DNA from: Eublepharis macularius
Lineage: Eukaryota > Chordata > Lepidosauria > Squamata > Eublepharidae
Assembly (NCBI RefSeq): GCF_028583425.1
Contig: NC_072793.1
Span: 173,391,681-173,455,680 of the forward strand
Length of the DNA stretch: 64,000 nucleotides
Direction: 5' to 3'
Position 1 is the first letter of the stretch. Each line of letters begins with the position of its first letter. This document shows positions 33,192 to 45,466 of the stretch, in pieces. The notes beneath the pieces are model-generated. The model was given only the letters and a program-made list of their open reading frames with translations, searched no databases and was not told the origin of the DNA. A program made the position numbers and the translations under genes.

Positions 33192-35191
33192 TTACTGAGA
33201 GGGAAAGATGAAAGGCAGGAGAACAATGTAAGTCATTTTGGATCTCTGTTGAGGAGGAAGACAGGGTATGGTTTCTCCTGTATGGATATGCTGAGGGACA
33301 GAAAAAGTTCCATTCCCAAGAAATCCATTTCCGCACTCCAAATATATAGATGATTTCTCTTCTTCATGGATTCTCTCATGGAAGCTAAGCTCTGTGTATT
33401 GGTTGAAAGTTGTTCCACATATCAAGCATATATATGGTTTCTTTCCTTCGTGGATACGTTGATGGACAGTAAGGTATGCACTTAGAGCAAAGCTCTTGCC
33501 ACACTCCAAGCATTGAAATGGTTTTTGCCCTGTGTGGATCTGTCGATGACGAGCAAGTCCTCCAATCAAAGCAAAGCTCCTGCCACACTCCAAGCATTTA
33601 TATGGTTTCTCCCCTGTGTGGGTTCGTCGATGGGAAGTAAGACTTTTACTCCGAGCAAAACTCTTTTCACACTCAGAACATTTGTATGGTTTCTCCCCTG
33701 TGTGGCTTCGTTGATGAACAGTAAGGCTTTCACGCTGAGCAAAGCTCTTTCCACATTCATAGCATTTATGAGGTTTTTCTCTGGTGTGAATTCTTTGATG
33801 CTTTGTAAGATTTGTTTTCTGGCCAAAGCCCTTACCACACTCCAAGCATTTATATGGTTTCTCCCCTGTGTGGCTTCGTCGATGGACAGTAAGTTTTGAA
33901 CTCTCAACAAAGCTCTTTCCACACTCCATACATTTAAATGGCTTCTCCCCTGTGTGGATTCGTTGATGGACAGTAAGGGCGCCTCTGTGAATAAAGCTCT
34001 TTCCACATTCCAAGCATTTATATGGTTTCTCCCCAGTGTGGGTTCGTCGATGGGTAATAAGATCTTTACTCCGAGCAAAGCTCTTTTCACACTCAGAACA
34101 TTTGTATGGTTTCTCCCCTGTATGGATTCGTCGATGGATGGTAAAGTTGTTACTCCGAGCAAAGCTCTTTCCACAATCAGAACATTTATATGGCTTCTCC
34201 CCTGTGTGGGTTCGTTGATGGGTAGTAAGGTATTTATTCTGAGCAAAGCTCTTTCCACACTCCAAACATTTATATGGTTTCTCCCCTGTATGGATTCGAC
34301 GATGGATAGTAAGATGTTTACTCAGAGCAAAGCTCTTACCACAATCCAAGCACTTATGAGGTTTCCACACTGTATGAATATTTTTGTGTTCCAAAAGCTG
34401 TCCCTTCCGAACAAAGGCTTTTCCACACTCTAAACATTTATAAGGCTTCTCCCCTGTGTGAATTCTTTGATGGATAGTAAGATTTCCTCTCTCATGGAAG
34501 CTCTTTCCACATTCCAAGCATTTATATCGTTTCTCCACGGTGTGGATTTGTTGATGGACAGAAAGCTGTATCTTCTGAGCAAAGTTCTTTCCACACTCCA
34601 AGCATTTATATGGTTTCTCCCCTGTGTGGATTTGTTGATGGACAGAAAGCTGTATCTTCTGAGCAAAGCTCTTCCCACACTCCAAACATTTATATGGTTT
34701 CTCCCCTGTGTGGAAACGTTGATGTGCAGTAAGGTTGGCACTCTGAGTAAACCTCTTTCCACACTCCAAACATTTATACGGTTTCACCCCTGTGTGGATT
34801 CGACGATGGATAGTAACATCTTTACTTCGGGCAAAGCTCTTACCACATTCCAAGCATTTATGAGGTTTCTGCCCCGTATGAATGTTTTTATGCTCCAAAA
34901 GGTGTCCCTTCCGAACAAAGGCCTTTCCACACTCCAAACATTGATACGGTTTCACCCCTCTGTGGATTCTCCAGTGTCTATCAAACAGTGATTTATAGCT
35001 GAATGTTTTTCCACACAAAGGGCAACTGATCTGTCCTTGCTCTGGGGGGAAGTCCTGGGATTCAGTACCCTGAGAAGCAGAGGATTCACTCCCCCTCTTC
35101 CGGTCTGTTCCAGTGCATCTTCTTTGCTGTTTCCCTTCCAGAGGGAGCTCTTGTGGTCCTCCCTTGAGCTTTTCCTGGGGACCTTCAGGCT
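33192..35191 (-). CDS. Gene C finger exon: 20 C2H2 fingers plus one degenerate
   Basis: The acceptor TTCCAG leads to [20 protein letters not shown], then CPLCGKTF. Twenty C2H2 fingers follow with mostly TGEKPY linkers. Fingers 5 and 6 are near-identical ([14 protein letters not shown] twice), showing recent finger duplication. Finger 21 has Tyr in place of the first Cys (YLECGNGF) and Pro near the histidines. The frame ends in a hydrophobic tail, [14 protein letters not shown]. It is the longest array in the window. Confidence 0.94.
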
Positions 35192-38100
35192 CTGGAATAA
35201 AGAGAAAAGATTAGTGAGCCCTTAGACCAAATACGGAATCAAGGCAAGAAGGACATTTACTGCTCTTCGTGATGACAGGATAGAAATCACTTAAAGGGCT
35301 GTCAAACCCTGCCACGTATTATTCAGCTGTTGATTTTTCATGTACGGTAGTTTTGTCAGAGATAAGATGTTGCAGTAGAACCTCCATGTTTGGAGGCAGC
35401 ATCTCTCTGAAGGCTGGTTGCGAACGAGACTTTGGCACCACTCCTCTGCTTGCGTACCTTCCAGAGACTCTAGTTGGCCGCTGTGGGAAATGGGAGGCTG
35501 ATTTAGAGGGACCTCTGGCAGATCTCTCACCTCACAAATGCTGTTTTGTGCAGCTTGAAAGAAGGGCAGGATAAGAGGCAAGAAATCACAGGAACCAACC
35601 AATAAAGGCTGGCCCTGTTGAACCCCAACACATCACCTGCCTTGTATTGCATCACATCCAAGGTCCAATGCCCTCTCTCGCCAAAGCTCCACTGGTAATC
35701 AAAAGAGATGTTACCACCTGGAGCAGCTTCAAGGGGTGGAGGTTCTTAAATTTAAGGACCTAAAGGACTCCTGGTTTGATTGCATGAAATACTAAGAGTC
35801 TCTCTACACAAGACATCTTACATGAGGATGCTCAAATGTAGAGAAACTGAATGTTAGCCAGAAAGCATAGTTTAAAAAGACAGTGCCGGTGGAGATCACT
35901 CCTCAGAGGGTTTGTTAATTTTATTTTTGCCTCCCCAAACGGGAGGTAAAATTCAAAGAGCCTTAGAGCTAAGCTACAAGTGACGCCTGGCACAGGTTGG
36001 ACACTTGTCAGCTTCCCTCAAGTTTTGATCGGAAATGTAGGCATCCTGGTCTTGCAGCTGTAATGGAGAGCTAAGCTGTAAAACCAGGATGCCTACATTT
36101 CCCATCAAAACTTGAGGGAAGCTGACAAGTGTCCAACCTGTGTAAGACGTCACTTGTAGCTTGGCTCTTAGAAGAGGTGAAGATGAAATTAACAAGCCCT
36201 CTGTGGAGTGATCTCTGATAGTTCTCTTTTTAAACTACCCTCATGTAGAGAGGTGAAATCAATTTAAAGGATGCATCGCTTAAGCACAGTTCTCTGGTCT
36301 TTCTGGGAGTAGGTTATCACTCATATTAATTTTGTACTAGAACATTCATTAATTTTTGAGGACATTTATATACTTTTAAACTATTCTCCTGTCGTCAAGT
36401 CTTGGAGCCTAACCGATGGTGATCAAAAATGGATATGCAGTGCCCGTACTGTAGCTACTTACAGCATTGGAGAGACAAATGAACACCTTTCATAGTGCAA
36501 TCCATCCAATCCATAATTCAGTCCAATGGATTGGGGATCTCACAACTTTATCGGTATTTGAACTCATGGCATATAGACAATTGCAGATGGACTTATTTTT
36601 GAACAATTGGAAAACTAGATCTCCTACTTCTGTTGTAATATTATTTCTATTTTACATGAGGCTGTATTATTATTTTATTCTTTTGAAATGGGACTTGAGT
36701 ACATGAGGGTTTACCATCTGCCATACTGTTTCCCCCTCCTATAAAAGTCAAGACTTACAAGTCCTGCTCTCTCTGCCCTTACGTAGGGGGATAGACAAGC
36801 ACTAGAGATGGGGCCTTTTCAGTGCTGGCTCCTCATCCGTGGAACGCCTCTCCCCTTGAACTTTGCCCACAGTCTCTACCTATCAACAAGTAGGCCAAGT
36901 CACTTCTTTTCAACCATGTTTCTGACTAAGAGAATTAACTGTTTAGCTGCTCTGTGCTCTGCTTCTCTTTTGTCTACTGTTCTCTGGACTTTTTGAGGCT
37001 ACTTCACAGCTAATTTATGCCGTTTCCTCTTGAGAAATTTCTCTGTTCTCTAGTGGGTAAAAATTAGCCAAAGAGGTCCTTATCCGGATACAGCATAAAA
37101 AGGTTTGCACCACACAAATACATACAGACCTGTTGTTCTCTCTTTTTTATTATGTTTCAGAAATATTGATTTCTATTTTATTGCAGCATGGGAACAGAAT
37201 GAGGTTTGGGAACTAGAAGTCCTTTCAAGGCCCAGAGAGGAGAACAGGGGACTAGGGAACTTCAGCACAGGGAAGGGAAGCCCTAGCCAGACAGAGCCAC
37301 CAGGACAGAGTATCTGAGACCCCTCCAAAGGAAAGAAGGATCCAGCATCCCAGCCTGACACCATCTAAGGTAGCTCTGACCACAGGCAATTATCCAAAGG
37401 TGCCTCTCCCTCTGAGGAGACCCCCCCCCCGGCCTCTCAAGATGGGAAAAGTTGGTGATGGATCCTGAAAACCATGAACTCCTACTTACAACAGGAAAAT
37501 TATTTTTAACGCTTATAAATCTGACTTCACTAGTTCACATTTTTTATCCCACTCTTGCTGAAGGCGACTCAAAACAGCACTTTTCTCCAGCCTAGCACCT
37601 TCCTGACAGGACCTGCTCCTTCGAATTTCATAGCAGCTGGGCACAAAGGAATTCAGCAGGCAAACCTCCTCTTGACCGAGACTGAAACCTCACCTGCTAA
37701 AATCCTATTTTCTTGGGTTTTGTTCTTCAGGACTCTGCCACCTTGTTTTTCTACACACGAGCCTAAGCATGCGCTGGTGTAAGTATAATGAAGTAGAATG
37801 ACCCTAAACCATCCCTCCGGCCCCCTCCCTCCCACAGCTATGCTCTTCCTATCCAGTGGCAGATGGTGAGGTCCTTGGGCCACGGAAACATCTTCCAGGA
37901 CTTGGTACAATGCTAATGCTAAAAGAATGCGAGTTTCCTCAGCTGCTCTGAAAGGCCCTTGAGAAGGTCCCGTTGACGTCCCATAAACTGTTACGGAGGC
38001 CAATCCTTCTACCTTCCCTGCTTTCAATGGACTTTTATCTACACTCAAGATTTTGGGCCTCTGAAGAACAAAGGGCCTGCTCAGTCCTCCATGGTAAATT

Positions 38101-41100
38101 TGGGAGGAGAGGAAGGAGTTATTCCTTTTAGCTGACTTGGGAAGTCCACTACATACACCAAACCCCTTCCTTGCCTGTGTTTGGATCTGCTCCACTGCCC
38201 TACTGAAAGTCTCTGTTGAAAGAGTCCTACTAGAGTATTTCATTAGCATCTGTGACTCAAGAGAAAGGAGAACCTTACCCAGAGAGGCCACATTCTGACG
38301 GTTTTCCTCCATGACCTCCTTGTGAAGGCGTCTTTGGTCTGGATCCAGCAGGGCCCACTCCTCCTCCGTGAAGTGCACAGACACCTCCTCAAAGGTCACT
38401 GGACCCTGAAAAGAGAAAGAACTTCTAAAGGCAAATTTCTACGGGATCTACAATAAGATGTTTGCTTTCAGGATTCAAACCCCTTTCAGACCTTTTCATT
38501 TCCTGCCTACTGAGCAGCAGAGATAGCAGGAAGGGGAAAGAGAGAGCGAGAGATTCCTTCTGACCTGGGGTAGGTGGGGGTGGGGGTGGCAGGAGGCACC
38601 CAGGGTCAGGATCCTCAGTTCCACACTTACCAAGTCCTGCTGCATGGAAGCGGCTTTTTCTCTGCCACAAAGTGATGTTAAAGAAGGTATCACTGGTTTT
38701 AAGATACCACCTGAAAGAATTGGAAGGTAACTGGAATGCATTCTGTCCTGTACAAGTGTTTAACATTTCAGTTCATGGAGCAGGGAAAAAAGGGTTCTCC
38801 CTTTCTTTGTCCATGGTCATAACAATGCTTGCATCCTTGTTTCTACAGTTTTTTTGCTTCAAATCTTTGTCCAGTCTTCTCACACTTATCTTACTACATA
38901 AAAGCCTAAGCGTGTTTGCGACAACACACATTTTATCTTGGCGCCTGTACGGGAACACCAGAATAAAAAGTGCATGGTGGTCAATATGGCCTGCAGAGTG
39001 CGTCACTGCAGCGGGATGGCCAAGTGAGCCTCACCGTTCCTTCACTGCACCCCCGAGCCGGAGAAAGGGCGGGAAGGGTGAGCCGCCTTTCCCATCCCCC
39101 CTGCCTGCAAGCCCTCTCCAGTCCCCCTCCAGCCTCCCTAACCTCTGCAGCCTCAGAAGGGCCCGATTGGGCAGTGGGAAGGATGCCCAACTTCGAAGCC
39201 CTTACCAGCTGCGATGGGGCCAGTGTCAGAGCAGGAACGCCCAGCCTGCCCACCATCCCTCCCCAGCCTGGCTGTCCACCCTCCCCAGCTTGGCCGTCCA
39301 CCCTCCCCACCCCGATCTAGGCGCTGCAGTGGCGGGCCTGCTTGGCCGCCCACACACTTGCCCCCCCAGCCCACCCACCCGCTCTCCCCACCCAGATATG
39401 GGCGCAACGGCAGTGGTGCCCCGCACTATGAACTCCCCTCCGCCCCTCCTTGGTGTTAACTTTCGAAAGTGCCAGGGCTCAAACCAGCTGGACTACTCAG
39501 AAAGCAAGGGCTGCCCAAGAGGCGAGGGAAAGCACTCTGCACATAGTACTTTAGCTCTTGCTGATAGCTTCGAGTCTGCCCGCTGGCAACGAAACACCTG
39601 AGGGAGGGGGCTGAGCGGGCACAGGCTTGGCTGGAGGCGGTGGCAGTGGCTCTCTGCACCCCAGGGACTCCCAGCACGGCTGGGGGTGGCACTCCTGAGT
39701 CCCGACCCTGCGTGCCTCACCGCTGCCTGTCACTTCCCCTTCCTTGCGCCGCCAGCTTGCGAGCCGGATCCAAGTAAGAACGCCTCCTATCCAGCCCTTG
39801 CAGTGGCTGCAGCCGGCACACATCAGCCCCTGCTGCCATGGGCCAGCCGTGGCAGGGACCCTGAGCTGGGTGACGGTCAGTCCCCCACCCGCCTTGAGTG
39901 CCTCTGTCCATGCACACCTCCACCTCTCCGTCTCTGGCAGCACGTTTGGCGTCCACGCTGGGACCTGGGCACTTTTCCTGCTTGCCCTGTGGTACCTCCA
40001 CGGTGCCTCGGGCGCCTTTCCTCTGGTGCTCCTGCTCGCTGCTTCCTTCTCCATGCCCCTGGTAGCCCCTTCCTGAGCTTCCAACTGTCAGTCCCCCCTG
40101 CCCGCTTCGGGCACCCCTGTCCACGTGCACCCCTGCCTCTGGCAGCCCTCTTGGCATTTCCACACTTTTCGCTGGGCCCTGGGCACTTTTCCTGCTTGCC
40201 CTGCAGAGCATCTCCAGTCCTTGTGGGCGTCTTTCCTCCAGTTCTCCTGCTTGCTGCTTCCCTCTCCACGCCCCTGGCAGCACTTTCCTGCACTGGGAAC
40301 CCCTTGCCACCTGGCCGCTTTTGGTGCTTTTGCTCTTGCACACAGCCCCCCCCCCTTTCGCCCTTCTCCACTGTTCCTTCTGCTCCCTTCCCTGAGCCCC
40401 TTGCCAGCTGCAGTCTCCGCTTCTGCATGGCCGATCCCTTCCTCGAAACGCTCTCAGGCATCGTGGTGGCTCTGCTTCTTTCCCCGCCCCAGCCCTCTTC
40501 TTTATCAGCTTGCCTGAAGGACCCCCTCCCCTTTTCCCCACCACATGGCAGGCGCTGAAGCTTTGTTTTATTTTAGCATATTTATATCTCACTGGCCGTC
40601 CCTTCAAACAGACTCAGGGTGGCTCACAACAATAAAAGAATAATAGAATTTTAAAAACAGAATGACCGAACTACAGAAATTAGAAGTCACAAAATCATTG
40701 GGGTACTTCAGGCCCGCCTGGCTTCTTCGAATCAATCAATGAATTCTTCTAGCGTGACCCTCCCACAATGTTTCTCTGCTCTCCTCCTCTACTATCTTCC
40801 TATCACCCCCATCCTTTTCGTTTATTGCTACCAGCTGTAAAATGCCCCTGCAGGGCACCCCTCTGGACTTTCTGCCTGCCTCACTGTGCCCCCCCCCCCC
40901 GTCTCTCCATCCTCCATCCAATCAATTCTGGTTAACCCAGAAAAGTTACCTTTCTCCACTGGAGCCCCCTTCCACCTCATGCCCTTGGGAAAGAATGTTG
41001 CATTGTGCATGACAATATAGAGTAACCTGTGAGTGTGGAGACTCAAAGAGCTGCAAACTCTAGAAATTTTTAAATGTGCATCCAATGAAGTGGGCTTGGG

Positions 41101-42346
41101 GCGTAGGAAACCTGCTGCCACCGTGCATTGGTTATGCTTGCAGGGGCGACATAATCCTTTGTGTTTTAGCTGGGGAGCAGCTGCCAGTCACAGTTTGGGA
41201 TTGATCCTTGGAGTTTGGGATTGATCCTTGGATCCGATCCAGGTGCAACAGCAGCCAGCATACTTGGCACCCTGCCAGCACCTCCCCTCCCAAGCTTTCT
41301 AGAGCCCATTGTATTTTCCCTCACAAAGGGCTTTGTTGCTAGTCACATGAAGAACTCTGAAATGCAAAGAACAGGCAGTTCCAAATCCTCTGATAAAACC
41401 TCAACTCCCATTCCAGAATTTCTTTGCACGTGGTCAAGACCCACACAAACAGAAAAAGTGAAGTAGCAACAGTTACCCCCTCTTTATACCCTAGAGAGTG
41501 TTTATGTCGTATTTTCTCCTGTATGTTTGATAGAGTCTCACAATATCATTGTTAACTCCTATCAGTTTTTTTCATCTTGGACTGATTTTAAATCGATTCC
41601 AGGTGTTCCCTTCCCCACGCAGAAATTTTTAAAATAAGAAATAAGTGAAGCATTTTCCCCACAAAGGACTTGGAAAGCATAAAAGCAGACACCGTAGCCT
41701 CAAAGAGGACATTCAGGGGGGAAACACCGCTTTCAACGTTACCTGGAAAAGTTGTTCTGTTATAACCCTCCTGCACGATCCATTCCTGCACCTGAAACAG
41801 AAGTGGGGATACCAGAAAAGGGAAAGTGATGAGAAAAGGACGAGGAAGCAGGCTGGGGGGAATTAAAAAACTGTTAGGGCGATCCGTGTGGATTTTGAGG
41901 GTGTCTTTATGCCCCAGATGAAACCCTCTCACCTGCTGCTCCTGCTTCTCATCCTCTGCCTGGCTCAGGAGGAAGCCTTCTGCCAGGGCCACCGCCTGGG
42001 CGCTGCTCTCTGGCCTGCATTCCCACACCCAGCTCTCCATCTCCGGGGGCAGGACGGCCAGGAACTGCTCCAGGATCACCAGGTCCAGGATCTCCTTCTT
42101 GCTGCGCCTTTCTGGCTTCAGCCACTGGTGGCAAAGATGGTGAAGTTGGCTGCAAACCTCTTGGTGCCCCTCAGCCTCCTGGTAGAGAAACTGCCTGAAG
42201 TGCTGGCTCTTCACATCTGAAGGGAAGCTGTTGTCGCCCAGGCTCCTCTGCACGGTTCCTTCCCACGGTCCCCTTCTGCTCTCAGCCTTGGTGGAAATAG
42301 GGCCTTTTCTTGCTTTTGGATCAGCTGGGTCTGGCTGTCCCCTCGT
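33192..42346 (-). CDS. Gene C: SCAN-KRAB zinc-finger protein, about 889 aa; usual start ATG missing
   Basis: The minus-strand join is 42346-41933, 41791-41743, 38710-38631, 38405-38279 and 35191-33192. It is open throughout (2670 bp counted from the codon that matches the sister genes' ATG). The product would have SCAN, linker, KRAB A-box and 20 standard fingers plus a degenerate one. That start codon reads ACG here (42346-42344), and an in-frame TAA lies upstream at 42391-42389. Translation would therefore need a near-cognate start, another exon, or an internal ATG that drops most of SCAN. The KRAB and finger parts look fully maintained. A 2.45-kb Helitron occupies the intron between the 80- and 49-bp exons. 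Confidence 0.78.
35192..38278 (-). other. Gene C intron between KRAB and finger exons
   Basis: Collinear with the introns of genes A, B and D. It has no supported exon, contains the Harbinger-type MITE at 35966-36167 and an old L2 remnant near 36790-36950 (GGGGCCTTTTCAGTGCTGG). Confidence 0.6.
35966..36167. mobile_element. Harbinger-type MITE (202 bp) with TTA target duplication
   Basis: Long inverted arms of about 90 bp begin GAGCTAAGCTACAAGTGACG and end in the imperfect complement (CGTCACTTGTAGCTTGGCTC). TTA flanks both sides (35963, 36168). Genes A, B and D keep the uninterrupted site, so it inserted in gene C only. No coding capacity. Confidence 0.87.
38279..38405 (-). CDS. Gene C KRAB A-box exon (127 bp)
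   Basis: Encodes [20 protein letters not shown] and [18 protein letters not shown]. The Phe near the start is closer to the usual KRAB VTFEDV than in genes A and B. Standard acceptor and GTAAGG donor. Confidence 0.92.
38631..38710 (-). CDS. Gene C 80-bp linker exon
   Basis: Encodes [19 protein letters not shown] and ends MQQDL. The acceptor is TTTCAG and the donor GTAAGT. Confidence 0.8.
38889..41342 (+). mobile_element. Non-autonomous Helitron (2454 bp) carrying a GC-rich passenger
   Basis: The 5' end is TCTTACTACATAAAAGCC, after a flanking A. The 3' end has an AGCCC/GGGCT hairpin, then TTTGTTGCTAG before a flanking T, matching the Helitron rule of TC start, hairpin, CTRR end and insertion between A and T. 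Genes A and D have continuous intron here, though about 40 bp of their target sequence is missing in gene C. Inside, 38980-40560 is strongly GC-rich with imperfect repeats of about 230 bp (compare 39950-40080 and 40160-40300), then a LINE/SINE tail near 40565-40690. No helicase is seen. Long frames in the GC-rich part occur on both strands and look like composition effects. Confidence 0.85.
41743..41791 (-). CDS. Gene C 49-bp exon
   Basis: Encodes [16 protein letters not shown] plus one base. Acceptor TTTCAG, donor GTAACG. Confidence 0.8.
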
Positions 42347-42436
42347 CTTCCTCCCCAAACAGCCTCCACCTGCAGCTGCAGACCACCTTTACCCTCTGTC
42401 AGATTCTTCTATAAAAGCAAGCTCTGGACCTTTGAC
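41933..42436 (-). CDS. Gene C SCAN exon
   Basis: 504 bp with a GCAGCAG acceptor and GTGAGA donor. SCAN is intact: [48 protein letters not shown]. The codon matching the sister genes' ATG is ACG at 42346, with an in-frame TAA at 42391. Just upstream is a single acceptor region with GCTTTGCAGCAG, the closest relative of the gene B minisatellite unit. Confidence 0.82.
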
Positions 42437-42490
42437 CTGCTGCAAAGCCAATATTGATTTTTTTCTTAATCATAGATTTTTAACAAAAGA

Positions 42491-42530
42491 GCATCTGAAG
42501 AGGTGAGCTCTGACTCACAAAAGCTCATGC
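42491..42530 (+). repeat. Hammerhead-like PLE remnant beside gene C SCAN exon
   Basis: GCAT, CTGAAGA, hairpin (GTGAG/CTCAC), AAAA, GCTCATGC. Same position relative to the SCAN exon as in genes A, B and D, so it predates the cluster's duplications. Confidence 0.6.
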
Positions 42531-44585
42531 TGGAATTGTGGGTGTCTGTAAATAAGAAGCCAGAAGAACTTCAACACAGTTAGCAGAAAGGATCTACTCT
42601 GCTCAACAAATGTATTGCTAAACTATAAACTAGAGATCCTGGAAGCATTCACCAACCTGAGAACACCAGCTGGGACCAGGAGGCGGTGCCAATTTACACA
42701 GAGGTTGTGAAGTTGGAAAGCGTCATTAACAAGCAGGATGAAGCTGCTTAGAGCCCCAAAGATGCTGGGGCACCCCAATCCTGCCACGGACAACCAGAAA
42801 AGGTTCAAACCACAGCTTGACGAGTTCATGGAAGCTGCAGGGAGCTGAGGAGGAGCCAGAAGAGTGGAAGGAAGCCCTAAATTTCAGCCTTGAAGGGCCC
42901 CAACCTACTGGTCCCCCAGCATCTTTGGGGACTCTAAGCAGCTTTTCAGTAACTGTGCAGAGAAGAACTATAAACATGATATTAAGTTTCAGGAGCACCA
43001 TAGGCCCAGCAAAAATTTGGGTACCTTTTGATGCTGGATCTAATCTTTGAATATTCTCTTCATAGGGTGCTTCAGTCTGAAAACTGCTGTGAAAAACAAT
43101 GTTTTTAACGCTTCCGCTGGATTTTTAATGCTGTATTTAATATTAATTTTTAATCTTCTCTGTATGTTTCCCAAATAGAGCTACACGTGTGGGGGTCCCC
43201 ACGCTCAGACCATCCCCCTTGTGTATCAGGCCAAAGTCTTGTGTCTGGGATAATTAAATAAATCCAGACCAAACCATCTGGGTTATAACAGGGTCCCAAC
43301 TTGGAACAACACTCACAAGAAAAAGAACTCACTGAAGGGAAAAAAGGGGGGTTATTTCCCTGACCAGAATACAGACCTGAGAAGGAAATAGCAAAAATGG
43401 AACAGTCAAACAATTACAAGCAACGATGTATGCAGCACACCAATAAATCTTCATAGCTCTACCTATCTGTGAGTTTCTACCAATGGGGGTGAGATCTGAG
43501 AGGAAAATAGGCTAGCAGAAGAAAGGAAAGGGCCAGAAAGTATCATACTTCACTTGACCCTGAGGAAAGGAATGTCCCATCCAGAGGGAAGGGAGGCTTT
43601 CAAGTGAGGTCCACTTCACAGCGGGAATGACTCCAGAGGAGGAAGACAGTCCAAGCCAGAGAGGTTCAGTGATTTGGCAAGGAATTCCAGGCACCTCCGG
43701 GGGATATTATTTTCACCCTGGCCACTGTCAGCCAAATCAGAGAGGCTTCTGGGTAGGGTAAATATGGGGATCCCTGTGGGATAATCTACTCATTGGGGGA
43801 CCATGGGTCGGTTTTTAATGCTGGATTTTAACAAGCAGCTTTTAATCCCTTTTAATATTTATAAATTTTGCTTTTTTAATTCACCTCAGGCAGGTTTCCA
43901 GCATAAAAATTTTCTCAATAAAGAAATAAATATCTTTGCGGTGCAAGAAAGCAAAGCCAGGCAGAGTTCTGCGGCTGATTTGAGAAATCTGAGTCGGACA
44001 CGTGACTTTGGGGAGCTAATTCATGGAAAAAGGCTCAGATTGTCGCAGGAGTCCATGGTCCCAAGAGAGAGACCGATTTCCAGAGGCCAAAGAGCCTACA
44101 TTGGCAAAAGCAAGGGAAGCGTGCCAAGCTGCCGCAGGGGCGCGAGGGGAAGCCTCCACAAAATCAAAGTTTGCTCTTTTAGAGGAACAAGAAAGAAAAA
44201 ACCCTGCAGTCATGTGGGAGTACGCCTGCACCACAGCAACGGCAGGCTTCTGGAAAGAATAAGCACACAACAAAAGAGAGGCCTTTTTGCAGGAGTTTGC
44301 GGAAAGAACAGAAAGCAAAGGAAAAGCAGCAGAAGGTAGGTACCGTGCTGTAGGAAGAACTCAGCCCAGCCTCCAGTGAAACGGAGGCACCAGAGAGAAG
44401 TAGAAAAGCAAGGAAATCCTCAAGTTAAGAATGTTATAATCTAAAAACTGTACCTGATAAACTTATATGTTATACAGTTGATACTCTGCCCCCCATGCCC
44501 CCCCATGCCCCCAAACGCAGGACCCCTCTGGATCATTCGCCTTTCAAAAGCAGGGAGGTATTTTGCAAAGGAAATACTATTTTAC
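42531..44585 (-). other. Gene C first intron
   Basis: Collinear with the same intron of the sister genes. No exon is supported. It lacks the SINE-containing insertion of gene B near 43315, providing an empty site. Confidence 0.55.
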
Positions 44586-44720
44586 CTGCTGTGAAATCCA
44601 CCAATGCTGCCTCCTCTCCACTTCACCCAATGGCTCTAAACGGAAGTGACTGTGGCAAGTCAGGTGACCTTCTCTCTCCCGGCCTCTCTAGGAATGGAAT
44701 CGGCTTCCCTTTAACCCTTG
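44586..44720 (-). promoter_or_regulatory. Gene C promoter block and candidate exon 1
   Basis: GGGTTAAAGG, ATTCCTAGAGAGGCCGG, TCACCTGACTTGCC, CACTTCC, then a TCACAGCAG/GTAAAATAG donor at 44586/44585. Confidence 0.62.
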
Positions 44721-44769
44721 GACTGGACTCCATGAAGCAGAAAGGATCATCTCCGCAAGCAGAATCTGA

Positions 44770-45100
44770 CCAAGTAATAGCAATCAGACTTCAGGGGGAA
44801 GGGTTGTTAACATAACCATCATTCAAGCTGATGCCTCAACTACAGAGGCTGAGGAGAAAAAAATTGAAAACTTTTACACAAGTGTCCAAGAAGAAATTGA
44901 TCATACACCTAAATAGGATATGCTGATGATCCGAGGTGCCTGGAATGCAAAAGTGGGAGACAAAGCAGAATCAAACATGGTTGGAAATTTTGGACTAGGG
45001 TCATAAAATGAAGCAAGATTGTGACTCATAGAACTTTGTGAAGCCAACAACCTGTTCATTGCTAACAAGTTCAAATTTATTCAAGTTTACCAGCCCATAG
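44770..45100 (+). mobile_element. RTE/BovB LINE endonuclease fragment
   Basis: The plus-strand translation has NFYTSVQEEIDHTP and WNAKVGDKAESNMVGN. Interrupted by stops. Confidence 0.72.
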
Positions 45101-45239
45101 GCTGTTAATTACTAAACTATGAAAAGTTTAGGAATTAAAAATTGCTGTAAAACCAAAGTTTGCCACATCCACAATGTAGCTTTTACAAAGGCCACCCAGA
45201 AGTTATCTTAATCTTGAAGTGTCAGGGATAGCTGAATAG

Positions 45240-45466
45240 TAAAGAGTCCAGTAGCACCTTTAAGACTAACCAACTTTAGCATAAGCATAAGGTTTTGAGA
45301 ACCACAGCTCTCTTTGTCAGATGCATGGCACAAAGAGAGCTGTGGCAAAGCGAGCTATGGTTCTTGAAAGCTTATGCTACAATAAAATTGGTTAGGTTTA
45401 AAGGACTGGACTCTTTACTACTTTGCATCTACAGACTAACTCGGCTAACTCCTTGGGAGGGATGAC
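45240..45466. mobile_element. Inverted Penelope terminal repeats, second family
   Basis: The left arm, read on the minus strand, has CATCTGACAAAGAGAGC...TTCTCAAAACC. The right arm ends with GGCTAACTCCTTGG-type sequence. This fits the hammerhead order CUGANGA, stem II, GAAA with decay. The collinear site near 29515 lacks it, while gene D's flank shares it at 59837. Confidence 0.7.

Noticed and set aside
38672-39601. Long frame at the start of the GC-rich block
   Set aside because: It crosses the Helitron boundary, overlaps equally long frames on the other strand, and shows no domain. Composition explains it.
39551-40607. Minus-strand proline/glycine/arginine-rich frames in the GC-rich block
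   Set aside because: Low complexity with internal DNA repeats and frames open on both strands. No recognised family.
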